The notes under the pieces are model-generated. The model saw only the letters and a program-made list of their open reading frames with translations. It had not been told where the DNA came from and did no database searches. This document shows, one piece after another, positions 35,858 through 48,352 of a stretch of 64,000 bases of DNA; positions within the stretch are counted from its first letter, which is position 1; every line of letters starts with the position of its first letter. The DNA is taken from the NCBI GenBank assembly GCA_907163375.1, contig CAJQUW010006277.1, forward strand, positions 62,001 through 126,000, given 5' to 3'. The position numbers and the translations under genes are program-made. The DNA is from Prostheceraeus crozeri. Lineage: Eukaryota; Platyhelminthes; Polycladida; Euryleptidae.

Positions 35858-36185
35858 TAGACAGATATGGGCCTGTAAAATGCAAGCTTATTCCACAGCC
35901 CTGCTGTTCTATGAAGGAAGGATGTTTTGAAATGTTCAGTCCGATAGCGAGGACCAGTAACAAGGTCTAAAAGGCAAAGTCAGAAACACAAGTCTTCCTT
36001 TGGAAGATCAGGTGAATGAGGTGGACGAAAATGCTTTTTCAAAAAGAATGAGGGTAGCCGTTGCTCATCAAGACCTTATGTAGCAGATTGAGCTGTTGAT
36101 CGATGTTATCCGGTGTACAAATACGATGTAATCTCATTCTGAGAAACCTGACAAGATTGGTATTAAAGCTGATGGGGCCAAAACT
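35858..36185 (-). pseudogene. Penelope-like RT scrap fused to a LINE 3' scrap
   Basis: On the minus strand 36,185-36,050 reads FNTNLVRFLRMRLHRICTP and LLHKVLMSNGYP, the Penelope RT thumb pattern, followed by VFLTLPFRP near 35,970. The next part (35,965-35,858) reads RTEHFKTSFLHRTAGLWNKL, which is instead the C-terminal pattern of CR1-type LINEs (R...F..SF..RT..LWN.LP). It is either a composite of two elements or one decayed element read by chance. Confidence 0.5.
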
Positions 36186-39100
36186 GTGAAAAAGAGGATA
36201 TGTTAGAAATAATATTTGAATATTGGAAATTTCTTTATTAAGTTTCTTTTTTAGCTCTTAACGTGCATTCTTTTTTATTTAAGTCGTTATCTTCGAAATT
36301 ATATTGAACTCATCATTTTTTTCTAAATTCAGTGTAATTGGACCGCGTACTGACGCTATTAACAGTGCTTTTGTATGAAATTGAATTTTACATGGATTGA
36401 TAGTTCTGAGTAGGGTTGTAAAAAACGCGTGTTTTTTTAATTTTTATGCTTTTTGTATTTTTGTTTGTTTTTTAATTAAAAAGATATAGTGTTACTAATT
36501 ATTCAAAATTACCGACGCCTGTTCAACTTCAAATGTTCAATTAAACATAAGATTTCAATGAATAGACGAAGAATTTGAGCCTTTTCTGGCCATGATCATG
36601 ATGGTTCAATGATGTGTACTATCAATCTTAAATGCCATTATACACGTATATGTATTTGTGTGAGAGAAACATGGTTATTGAGCATGAGCTATAAATGATA
36701 ATCGATTTCAGATTTATTGCAATTGCTAAATAGAAAGTTACAGAGAAAGACTTGTTGTTTTCATTTTCATGCAATCTTTAAATTTTTATGAATGAGCCAA
36801 TCATCTTAAGAGCACTGAATAGGGAAGTCCAATGAAAATGCTTGATGGCATATTTCTTTGTGGAGTTATTAAAACTTAGCTCCCTTGCTGATGATGTTTT
36901 TCCATAATTCTGTGAGAAAATATGAACTCCAAAGTTGTTTTTCTAAATCAATGAAAATACAAAACATGTATTGATAAAAAACATTTTTTTAACATTAAAA
37001 AAGCATTAAAAAACTTTTCTATAAATAAAAAAATAGCGTGCATTTTTAAACAACCATAATTTTGAGTGAATCAGTTCGTAACTGTTTTCAAAATTGCTGA
37101 TGTTCTGTATTTCGGCCTGCGCCCTGCTGTTGATCAACCACCAGCACTGAACATACCATCGAGATGGCTTGTCTCGGACTTATACCGATTTCTTCATCAG
37201 TTCAGAGAATTTAGCTCTTCTGGCATTGACAAAAGTTGAAAATTGGAAATACGTTTTCAACGCTTTCATTTTCCCTGGTTTGGCCAATTTCCTTGCTCCA
37301 GTTTCAGCTAGTTCAGTTGATGAAATAAATCAGACAACATAAATTATTATGAGAATAGTTTAGGATCGATGCCTCCTTGGGAGTGTCAGTGCTCAACAGC
37401 ATGTCAACCGATATTCCGCCGTTGCTTATTGATGAGACATGAATAATTACATGAATAGCGAGCTAAATACTGTATTCAGTTCGCATTGCATGAAGTCCTA
37501 CCTAATTCCAATTTATCAGCAAAATATCACAAGTTAGGCCCGCTCACTAGTCTGCGGAGACTCATAAGCAGTATGGTTCATGCATGCATATTTGGTTTGC
37601 GATCACCAGAATTCAACAATATAGGCAGCCATTTATGATTAAAATTCACTGTCTTCAAATTCTTAAAATGTATCCTTTGTGAAGTTATTTGTGACTCCAA
37701 GCTTATCTATTGTAAGTGGAATTGCGTTGTTGAAATCATTTCAGATCTTTTGGAGGTTTGCTTTAGGTGCACTAGTATTGAATGCTTCTCACATACTTCT
37801 ACTTTCAGCTTTGAATAAGAATGAAGTACGCAATGCATTCACCTAAGAGAATCTTTATTGACGTCAATTCCAACAAACAACACATTTGGCCTTCAATTCC
37901 AATGGGAACTATGATATAGTAGCTTGTGTTTCATATTGAAAATCTTTAAGTCAAATAGCTTCAGTGCGCGCTCTGAATGAAGATAGATAACTGCTGTGTC
38001 GACTTTGCACTGGAAGTTATATGAGCACATCGGATTTTCTGTATGAACAACATAATTAAATAAACTTTTGACCTAAAGTTCTCGCGACACGTTAGACTTT
38101 TCACATTTGTGAAACCAGGTTCAAGGAGATTAGTCAAAAGATGAATGTCTCGTTTTTCACAATGCTGTTGATGATTATTATTACTCAATGTACTTGCTGC
38201 GTTTCGTAATATTTTGTAGGAACATCATCTCATGTTCAAGCTACAATTCCTTCTTGAAGTCTTCGGTTGGTTTCAATAAACTTTCAATCATATGAAAGCT
38301 AACTTTGCTAATATAAGTTTGGTGTTTATTTGATTGTCGTCAGTTGTCTGAGTAGAGAAACCGGATATAAAATATATTCATTTATTCACTCTTTTGATTG
38401 CATTAACTACATTGGTATACAGTATTTTGTAATTTAAGAAAAATTATAAATTATATGAAAAGTTTTGCAGTGTTCGAAGCTAGGCAGATGAACAGAATGG
38501 GGGAAATGCGTGTTTTATTCTCGGTTACCTTTAGCGCAAAGCGAGTAGTTTGCTAAAATGTCATCTGATATTGCATCCGACGAAAATTTACCAACTATGC
38601 TGATTGCTTTTCTTATTTAGCTGTACTCAACAGAAAGTAAAGTGTCGCATTTTCAGTTTTTGGAAACTGAAGCTTCTTTGTCTTTGATTTGAATTTTAAA
38701 TACTTTTAGACGGCTGATAAATTTGCATTGAACGAATGGTAATAAGAGCTTTGGTAATCAATGCATAGAAATATTTGCCCACAAAGACTAGTGTCAAAAT
38801 TTGATGATATTTGTCAGAATACAAGGTCAAATTGAAAGCGGTTTTTCTTGAATGACTAATTGCACTGACATTGTGTTTTAGATGAAGCAATAGCTGATTA
38901 CAATCATCAACCACTTCACAACGGAAGCAAATTATGAACCAACTATGATCTGCCCCAATCAGTTTTCAAACAAATTCAATATATTGCTGTCCGCGCGCCC
39001 CATCTGGCCTCGACACTAAGAAGGCTGCTCTTAATCAACTAGAAGATGCTGTAAAACAGGCTATCAAGCAAGAAATAGCTTTTCTAGTCTTTAATTAGCT

Positions 39101-42100
39101 GCAATTGTTAAAATATTCTCGTGCTACTGTGTGTTTAGGGATCATGCGTGGTTGTCAAGTGCCATACTGCTATTAATAAATTCATAGTCAGAAGTCTTTA
39201 TTATTTTGTTTTCCTTTTGTGAGAATGTTTAACTTGATTCTGACCCGAAAGAAATTCGATGTTCTAGTCCCTGCAGGTGTTTCATAAGTCGGCGCATCGT
39301 AGATATCAAAAAGTCATTCTCCTCAGCTTGACTTTGCAAATATTTTTGTAATCTCGTAACAATTCGTCAAACAAGTCATGAAGAAGCAATGGCCGGCAGT
39401 GTCAGTTACAATTCTTGTTATTACGAATAATTTGTGTTGCTTTGAACTTGGGAATTTCACTTCTATCAATGATGGCATTGTCCGAAAAAGAGAAAATTCT
39501 TATCTACCTGCCTCAGGCTGATCAATTTTGCATTCAATAATATGAACGTGAAACAACACATGAACATCACTTTGAAGCTTGTACAGAATATCAAACATTC
39601 TTTGATAAAATTGAGGACGTCAGATTTTTTTCACATGGAGAGGAAAATGAAAGTAGAACCTATCCGAGATATCTGAATTGCCAACTATCTTTGAGAAGCC
39701 CTTTCAAATCTTGGATTATAAAGTAGAAATGTTGAAGTGATACTCATTCGGCCAATGGTCAATGTGGTTTACTTCAAAACTTTTAAATAGCTGTAGCTGA
39801 TCCTAAAAATGTGAAATACTTTTCTCGGACAAATTACATGGTGTTTTGACTGAAAGAGTAAAAAATATTCCTATTATTGCCAAAATCCTCTGTGATGAAT
39901 TAGGATGCTATGGGTGTGTCAATTTCATTATTCATGATGTATGTTTTCTGACCTGAATTATAGAACGGGAGCCCTGAATTCCATGCATTTCTATCATGCG
40001 ACTGTCAGTCAAGAAGATGCATGCTGACAATTATTTATTTCTCAACAAAATATTGACATGATGATGCCGTAATTCCTTAAATACCGCAATGAATTATCGT
40101 TTCTTTCTATTTGGATTTCTTATTTTTCTCTTTTTGATAGGTAATATTGCTTGACAACGAAGCTGATTTTGGTGAAAACTTGATTATGTATATTATTAGA
40201 TATCTCTTGGATAAATGCGCTGATACTGTCAGCCATCATAAGATGCATAGATATGGTATAACTAATACGTCCAATAATCTATGCTTGTTATAATTAATAA
40301 TAATATATTATTAATAATTCTATTTCTTATAATGCTTTTAATTTTAATGCTACCTAGTAATTCTCGAGTTTATTGAATATTGATCCATTTTCTTATATAG
40401 ATTGTGACCTTTCTTCAACTGTGAGTAACAGTCAATGTAAGCTCGATCAGCATCAAAGGTTGTCTAAGTGCATTTTCTTGCTGCTCATTCTCACGCTTGA
40501 AATCATACAATAAATCGAGGTTTGTCTTAAACGGTTACTATGCTGCGGGACTTGTTGTATTCATCAGCAGAGATATGTTTCTACTTGCTCATGAAATACA
40601 GGATAAAATCTTCTGTTTGAAGGCTGTAAATCCATGTTTTTGTTACAGGAGACCTGATAATTATTTTTTGTACTTTGCCAAATCTCACTGAGACGAAAAC
40701 GTAAATTTTCATTTTTGCAATGGAAAAATTACATTAAGATGAGACAGTTGTAGGAATTTGTCAAGTTAGGTTTCTACCGTTTCGATTTTCGACTATTGTA
40801 GCAAGTTCCGTTCCACCATGGTATTTTCTGTGTAAGTAGTTTTTGGTCCCTGATTGGATATGGATCTCTTGTGGTTTGATGAGACATGCACCTCTATACT
40901 GATGTAAATGACATGCAATCTAAATTTTTCACCCATAGTTAGATCCACTTTAGAGACATCACCTGTTTGAATGTGAATGAAATTGGACCGTTAACAGAGC
41001 CTGTAGCCGTCATGAGAGATAATTGTGAAGCATGATCTTGTTACCACAGACCATGTTCATCCATTCATGTTGGTGTGCGACAATTTGACCCGACCTCTGA
41101 AGCATTAGTAGTAGTGAGGGTGGTTTGGTGGAGGAGACAGCAGAAATTGATCCCGAAGTACACTTAAATTTTTTCAATTTTGATTTTTATTAATTCTAAC
41201 TTTCAATTCTTCTGCTTTGCATTTCAAAAATGAATGCGACGAACTTTAAAAAGTTCGACCACTTTCGACACGTCGATATCCTATCGTAAACTGTATCCGA
41301 CTGGCTTTGAATTTATGAACGGGCTGCGTCAATATTTTAACATTTAAGGAGCGAGATTGAGACATAGGCCTACTATACTTAAAAGGATTTTGCAACCACA
41401 GATAATGAGATACAATCAAAATTTAACCAAACATTAGTAAATTTTATAAACCTTTTGCTGAGATTGAAATATCTTATCACAATATACTGCTGAAATTTAT
41501 ATTAAAATCATGCTGTTATAGTTTACAGCAAAGGCTTATAAACAGTTACTAAACATGAAAACCCCAATAAAATTCTGCTTCAGGAAAATTATGGAATGCT
41601 ATGAAATTATCAAATACCTTTGCTCCTTGCAAAACTGGATGTACAATTTCGATCGTAAAGAAATTTTATCTAGGAATTTTAATTTTCAATACGTCTAGAT
41701 TTTCGTCAAACTTCTCCATCGTCACCGCTCTTTTTCAATTTGTTTCTGTTTGCTGTTATAACGGTCGCGAAGATATCACCACCTGTGTATTTACTTTCAC
41801 GATGATCCTCCTAACGGCTCACAGAGATAAATTGCCTTATCTGCGTGTTTGGGTCTAGAGATAACTTCCTCTACTGATGGTCACGGCCAGAACTAGTCTC
41901 GAAGGGCAAGAAGATCAATTTTCCATTGACCGTGATACAAATTCAAGCCTGAATTCTGACGAACCGGAACATTGACATCGCATTAGAGGTACACAGCCAG
42001 TAAATTTAGATCGTGAAGAGTCGAATAGTATGAATAGTATTTTCATTTGACGATTTCATCACGGAGGAAAAATTGAGTTAAAGATATGTACCTGTCACTT

Positions 42101-42822
42101 CACAATCCTGCCTGCCATCTGACCGTTGAAGTTCGTGGGTTCTCTGATAAGAGCTACTTCTGCAATGCGCTCGCTTGGCCAATCACACAAGCCAGAGAGA
42201 CGAATTTCTATGTCAATCTCTATCGCTTGCTATCAATGAGATTTATATATTTTTATATAACTTCTTATATGCATTTTTATATTTTCAAATAAAGTAAATT
42301 GGAAGTCTAATTATATTTCAAAACAGTGTATCGCTTGGACGAACATTTTTGTCACTTAGAAGAATTTGTTTCAATGTCTTCAACAATGTGTCTCTTTGCT
42401 AATGATGAATTTCCAGTAATATATTCTTAAGCTACATGAGAGAATGGTGAATTTTTTGATCGATCAAATATTCGGCCATGGAGCTAGTTTGACGCAGAAC
42501 AGTCTGCATGATAATTTCATCTTGTGTTGCTGACTAATTTTGATAAAGTCACATTTTTCTAAAATGTTGTATAATTAGTATTAGCATATATAATATATGC
42601 AATATATTACATGTATATTTGTATATATAATTAATATTATAATATACAAAACATAAAAAGTCCAGATCTCCAACATGACCTTTGACAAAAAGCATGCCCG
42701 TTTTATCAGCCTTAAATGATCTATGTCCGAATTTACATGGAATCCCCATGATGGACTATTGTTCGTTGTGTGGATGAAATTCCTAAGGTGGATGAAATTC
42801 TATTGTTATCTTAACTTCACAG
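36186..42822. other. Long AT-rich stretch without recognised genes
   Basis: 6.6 kb with only short chance ORFs. A GC-richer patch at 37,110-37,220 (CGGCCTGCGCCCTGC) and one at 38,985-39,040 could be decayed repeats. AT palindromes occur at 40,285-40,320. Confidence 0.45.
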
Positions 42823-42949
42823 AAGTGCGCCCCAAAAGCTTTCACTGCAGCTTAGAGCACTACGATACTTTGGTCGAATAGCAAGACGCTATGCTTTGGC
42901 AGAACTTCTTTTCAGAGAAAAAGATCAATTGTCTCGAGGTGATTATTAG
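42823..42949 (+). CDS. Candidate terminal exon, unknown protein
   Basis: A pyrimidine-rich tract and TTCACAG acceptor precede an open frame of 41 residues ending in TAG: KLSLQLRALRYFGRIARRYA, then LAELLFREKDQLSRGDY. It is more GC-rich than its surroundings and predicted to be one basic, amphipathic helix. I do not recognise the protein. It is 8.4 kb downstream of the helicase exon on the same strand, but it does not match the DDX24 C-terminus, so it would belong to a different gene or be chance. Confidence 0.3.
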
Positions 42950-45900
42950 AACAGTCTAGGTTTTGACGTATTAGGCATAATAATTCTGATTATTTTTATT
43001 TTATGATTTTTCTTAGACGCCAGAAAACGTACTATTTACATAGTTTTGCAGTGTATTTAGCTGAATAACAGGTCTTAGCAACTATAGTTTATCGATTGCT
43101 CGATTGCAAAAATCAGCGTCATCGGCAGACATTATAATTTCTGAGAAAATTGTCTCAAAATCTTATCACGAAAGAGAATTTTTCAAGAAAATAGCACTGT
43201 AATCTGAGACCTATTTATAACTTAATGAATGTGATTGACTCAGTCGTGTTGAGAATGATTTATTTCTTCGCGATGACTTTTATCATTCTAGCATAGTCAT
43301 TGTTTTTGAGAATAGAATATAGCAACTTGAGTGGTGATCTGAACCTCTAAGAATTTCGTTCAGAATAACATGCATGTTGCATGTAACTCGGGCTTATGTG
43401 GTAATCACTGACAATGAAGGTGACAAAATTGAGATAGATAACTAAAGACATCTGTTTCAATAAATTCAAATTTTAGCTTTTAAAAGTTAACTAGATGTGA
43501 AAAACAGAAGTACAATTAGAAGCAGTAGATGAAACAAAGTTGTAAACTTGTCTTAAGTGTAACGTTTGAGCTTGACGTTTGTCTTTTTTAAGTTTTGAAG
43601 TCGTAGTTCTTTTGATTGGGAGAGAGAAAATTCATATTAAGCTCTACGAAAAAATTGTGAAATCATCAATAGGTTTGCATCATAATGCGCATTATCACAC
43701 TGTTAATAGTTTTGAGCACTCTTTCGCCCTAAATTAATATTTAGAATGCTTCATCATGACGTATATTCATAGGTTAAAGAATAACCAACTCCGGTAACCT
43801 AAGCCTAAGTTTAACTTCTACCAACTGACCTATCTGGATAATAGTGAATACTGCTGTCCTCAGCTGAATAGTTTGCGCTATGTAATCAGTGGCTTTCACC
43901 AAGATTGATCAGCAGTATGCTGCATTCTGCAATATTAAGCAAATAATCAACTCAAATATTTGATAATTTTTTAATCGATGATAAAAAAGTAGCAGAAACT
44001 TCATTTTTCATCTGCTGTTTCGTACAGAGTGGCTTTAGCGGCAAAATGCGTCTTATCATAACGTGTGACAACATTAAAGCGTGTTCTTCTTTAAAGGGTG
44101 TTGGTCCTGACAACTTCGGTGCTACTGTTGCTTTACTCACATGCTGGGTGGACCACAGTATTTCCCATGGGGCATTTTGGCCAAGGGTATGCAGAAGTCG
44201 GTCTGCGAGATTCCGCCATTTCGGTTATCGAATAAATCACCGAAATCTTGAAGGTTCAGATTTCTTTATTGGACTGAATTTATTGTCAATATGAAAGCGA
44301 CTTTATTGAAACGCCATTTGAACTAGCAATATTAAGAAATATAATTCTGTGGTCAGTCTGATTTGTTTACTTAGTTTACAAACCAAGTTTGAATATCTGA
44401 GAACATTTGCTGCTGTGTATCTGATAATTGACATGTTACAAGTTTAGTCTTCTGCTGTAGAACCGCGTCGTGATATTGCATGTGTCTTCATCAAATCTTT
44501 TGCGTCACATTTCTGTCTGTGTGGATAGTGCACTTGTTAATTGTTCCAGCTGACTCGTGGTTGAATCCTGGTCAGTTCGACTAGCTGTGGTCAGGAAAAC
44601 AGGCCGCTGACATCCATTTGATCTTTCCATGTGTAAGATACAAATTAAATTTGATTGTATAAATTCATGGAAGCATTAAAATATATGCGTTTATTTTTAA
44701 TTGATGTTTGCAGTGGAATCATAATTTTCCAATTGATAATGTAGTTATTCTCAGTATCTGATATTCAATTGAAGCGAATTGATTTGATTTCCGCTCCTAT
44801 TGTGCATCTTATAAATTTCCAAAGATGTATGACTGTGCCCATATAGTGTGCAGCATTATGCTGTCATTTCAAGTACTTTGAAATGATAGTCGTTTGATAG
44901 AAAATTACTCGACGAATTTCTCATAACCTTTTGGGCGCTGCTATTCTACCAGAACATCGGAGACAAAAGCTATTCCACTCATAAGGAGTTTTCACCACGA
45001 CGGTATAATAGTTACTTTCAGTCGAGACATCGATTGGCTGCGGTGACAAGATTTCAATAACGTTTATATCTTCGAGACATCTTTCCCACCGATGGTAATA
45101 AAATGAAACTTATGGAGGCAGAGCTTTGTCTTTGAAATAATCGGCATGTAATTTCGTCTTGGCGAAGAAGTCATCACTTCTTGTCCTTTACATTTACATT
45201 CTATTTTTAGAATGAAATATTAATCAAGCTTCTCTCCTTTACGGGAGTTAAAATTAACTCATGGTTGTACAAATTTACCAGCAGACAATGAAAATAAATA
45301 GAAAATGTCAGATCTATCAATTGTACGAAAAAAGGAATGATGCATTATGAAGCAGGGGATAGTAGTCAAACACAAGGAACTTCTACTCCTCTTAAACACT
45401 AATCCCGCTGCTGTTGTATTTAAATTCGGTCCTATACCGCCTTTAAGTTTCAGCATAATAGAAAGTTCATAATTGCTCTATGCAGGCCCTGTATTATTTT
45501 ATTTGATATTACAATCACAAAGTTTATTATTTGATAGGCCAAATGAGACCCGATAAATAGTATGTTAATTGGCTATACGTCTTCATTTATTCAGAAATAC
45601 TGCTTTCTATGTTTAGTCAAGTCTAGTCAACCCAAGTCAAATAGAGTTGTATTGAAGTGGCATGTACACGTAGCTGCATATGGCTTCAAGACCACTGTAC
45701 ATGGAGAATAAAATAAAAGAATTTCATAAATTCATAAAATAATTCAAGACAGAGAAATTGCATAAAATCACTTTTTAAGGCGTTTCTTGAATATGAACAG
45801 TGAAGCAGTCTGACGCAAACGACAAGGGAGGGTGAATAATTCACAATAATGCGCAATAATTCATAGCAGATTGTCGGCGCAGCAGTTATTACGAGTAAGT

Positions 45901-46400
45901 GAAAAGTCCAATTCAAAATGCAACCAAAATCACTAATTTCATTCAACAAGTTAAGAAAAAGATTTTTTGTATTTTTTCGGGGAGTGTTATTAAAGAGCAT
46001 AAATACTCGTACATAGGAAGTTCATCTACTAAGAACTTGACCTCTCTTTCCATATCAATCTGCAACCAAACATCGTATTGTTCGTCGTCTTTCAGCGTGA
46101 TGTGAAAAGCAGTTTTTCGACGATGCAGGTCTACTATAAAAATCAAAATAAATTGGTGAGCACCATTATTTCAAACAGCACCACTGTCCATCATCAGGGC
46201 CTTCTTCATGCATAAAGTGACATATCGACAATCGCAGCTACAGTGAACAATATTCTAGTTATGACAAATGACGCAGTAAAGCGGATGATGAAGATCACAG
46301 ACCTAATAATTACATAGATATTGCGAACTGCTAATGCTGACTAGTGAGATAGGTCGCACCAGACAGGAACTGAAACGTCAATGGTTTCACTATTCTCATA
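42950..46400. other. AT-rich stretch, nothing recognised
   Basis: Short chance ORFs on both strands (up to 104 codons at 45,686-46,000, minus) without motifs. Confidence 0.45.
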
Positions 46401-46560
46401 CTGAGGACTTGGACGGTACTGACATTGTCAGACTTTTCTGGAGTGTTGTGGTACTTTTAACTTGGATGCCCTTCCTTCCGACTTCCAGTGACACTTTCCG
46501 GACCGTCCTCTGGGTCATGAGATCGATAGATCAAGCACTTTACCATTGCGCCATGGAGAC
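46401..46560 (-). repeat. SINE-A copy 6
   Basis: Minus-strand copy: GGACTTGGACGGTACTGACA tail side, TGGATGCCCTTCCTTCCGAC core, and a head reading CTTTACCATTGCGCCATGGAGAC on the plus strand. An 80-codon plus-strand ORF overlapping it is a by-product. Confidence 0.75.
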
Positions 46561-47899
46561 AAAATACTCGAAGTAGTATCGAATGTCAAGCTATTTCTTC
46601 CTTCTGACAGATTACACTATATTACATTCTATATTAGAGAGATACTATATTACATTCCATCACTATTGAATGTGTGTAATTGAATCATCCTAAATGCTTT
46701 CATGCGTCATCTTAGGAAAATATTATGACCGGTGGCTAAACAAATGTCAAATAGGCCATATCGATAATATGGTGGAAACTGTCATAGGTAACTCGGTCGA
46801 TACTCCTTATTGCAGAGAAAGTATGAGAACACCTGAGATTAAATGGATGCTAGAAAATATCCTTAAGGAGTAGCTGAAAGTGTTCAATAACGACTAAGTA
46901 AATAGACAGCTACAATTTGACGGAATCGAAATGTCGTCCCTGGTGTTAAGCTTCAAAGGCAGTAGTCATTTAGCTAGGAAACATACAGGACATAGCACTG
47001 ATTTCTTTTTGACACCATGATTGGCTGATGCATGGTTGATGTTCTCATAACCACAATTCCGCCTGCAGACAGGGTTTCAACTGGCATGCATTACAAAATA
47101 TTTTACAGAAAGACACGTTACTATTTTAATAGAAGAGAAACTCGGAAACATCTCATTGGAGATTCATGGAATAGTTAACACAAAAGTAGCTCAACGACCT
47201 AGACGTGACAACTTTTAGCAGATTATCATACTATTAATGTCAAGGTATCTATATAGACATGCATTGAGAAAATTTATTGTCTTCGTATGTAGATGTCTTG
47301 AATGTCACTGCAAAAGGCAAGTTCCTGATGAAGTTGGAACTGACAGCCTTTAAATCTTTGCCGCTTCGTGCTTTTAAAATCCGCACTGATTTGTATGGTT
47401 CTCAGCTGCTGATAAGATAAGTAGTATTCTCAAAAATGACTGATCACGATTTCATTATGAAAGACTTTGCGACGTTAGATGGAAAATTGAACAATTTTTG
47501 TGCACGATCAAGCGGCAATATTGTATAAACAATGTAATTCAGAACAGCAAAAGTGTCTTAAAATAATTTTGCTGACAATGATATAAAGAAGCTAGATAAA
47601 TGGCAGCAAAAATATAAAGAGGAAATAGCAATGATGACACAGTTAATATTTTAGTTCACGGCTGCTTAAAAGTGTTGAATAGACAAAAGGAGGAATGTTT
47701 GATTATTGCTCGTACCACCACAGGTACTCGTGAGATCTCTTCATGAGCGGCGGGGAGTTTACCTAGAAAAAACGCATCATATAGTGGAAGATACATGAAC
47801 TCTCTAAGCGGAAATCAATACAATATCATAGCTATCAGGCGGCAAGTAAAGTTGCCATCCAATTAGTAATGCAATATTCAACATCCGCTCTTACAATGA
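46561..47899. other. AT-rich stretch, nothing recognised
   Basis: No gene or named repeat. It ends at the TTA target duplication of element CAC-2. Confidence 0.45.
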
Positions 47900-47950
47900 T
47901 TACACTGGAAAACACTCATTTTGTTGCATGGGTAATTTTCATTGTTTCCA

Positions 47951-48008
47951 CCTAATTTGACCTCACCGATTCCAAATCTGAAGCCCGTTTTTCGTCCAGT
48001 GCTCTAGT
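47951..48008 (-). repeat. CAC-2 subterminal repeat, left copy
   Basis: Reverse complement reads AGAGCACTGGACGAAAAACG then CTTCAGATTTGGAATC and GAGGTCAAATTAGG. It mirrors the right copy at 51,023-51,080, each about 50-57 bases from its end of the element. Probably part of the transposase binding region. Confidence 0.65.
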
Positions 48009-48352
48009 TTTTCCGTAATCGGTGTTTTGATTTTTTGCAAATTCGTAATGTACTACTGCTACACTACTGACAAATTGGCGATTTTCAATTATAGCAACTT
48101 AACCTTATATCTTATAAATGAACTAAATTTTACACTGATATCTACTGATACGGTAGCCTATAATTGATTTATAGTATTCATTTACTAAATAAAACGAATG
48201 TAATACGGATACATTTATTATTTCACAAGTATTCATATGCATATGTGAATACAACTATAGAATGAGCCCAACAAACATAGGCGCATGTGCAGTACAGTAC
48301 AATTGGATCAGAAGGACTAATTAAGAAGTTTGAAAATTTTCTGATCAAGATC

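Noticed and set aside
37110-37220. Minus-strand CTGATGAAGAAATCGG considered as a hammerhead ribozyme or Penelope 3' end
   Set aside because: No stem II followed by GAAA, and no Penelope coding sequence next to it.
40141-40293. Open run after TTTTTGATAG (LLDNEADFGENLIMYIIRY)
   Set aside because: The acceptor is plausible but the run is short, AT-rich, and matches no family; chance is likely.
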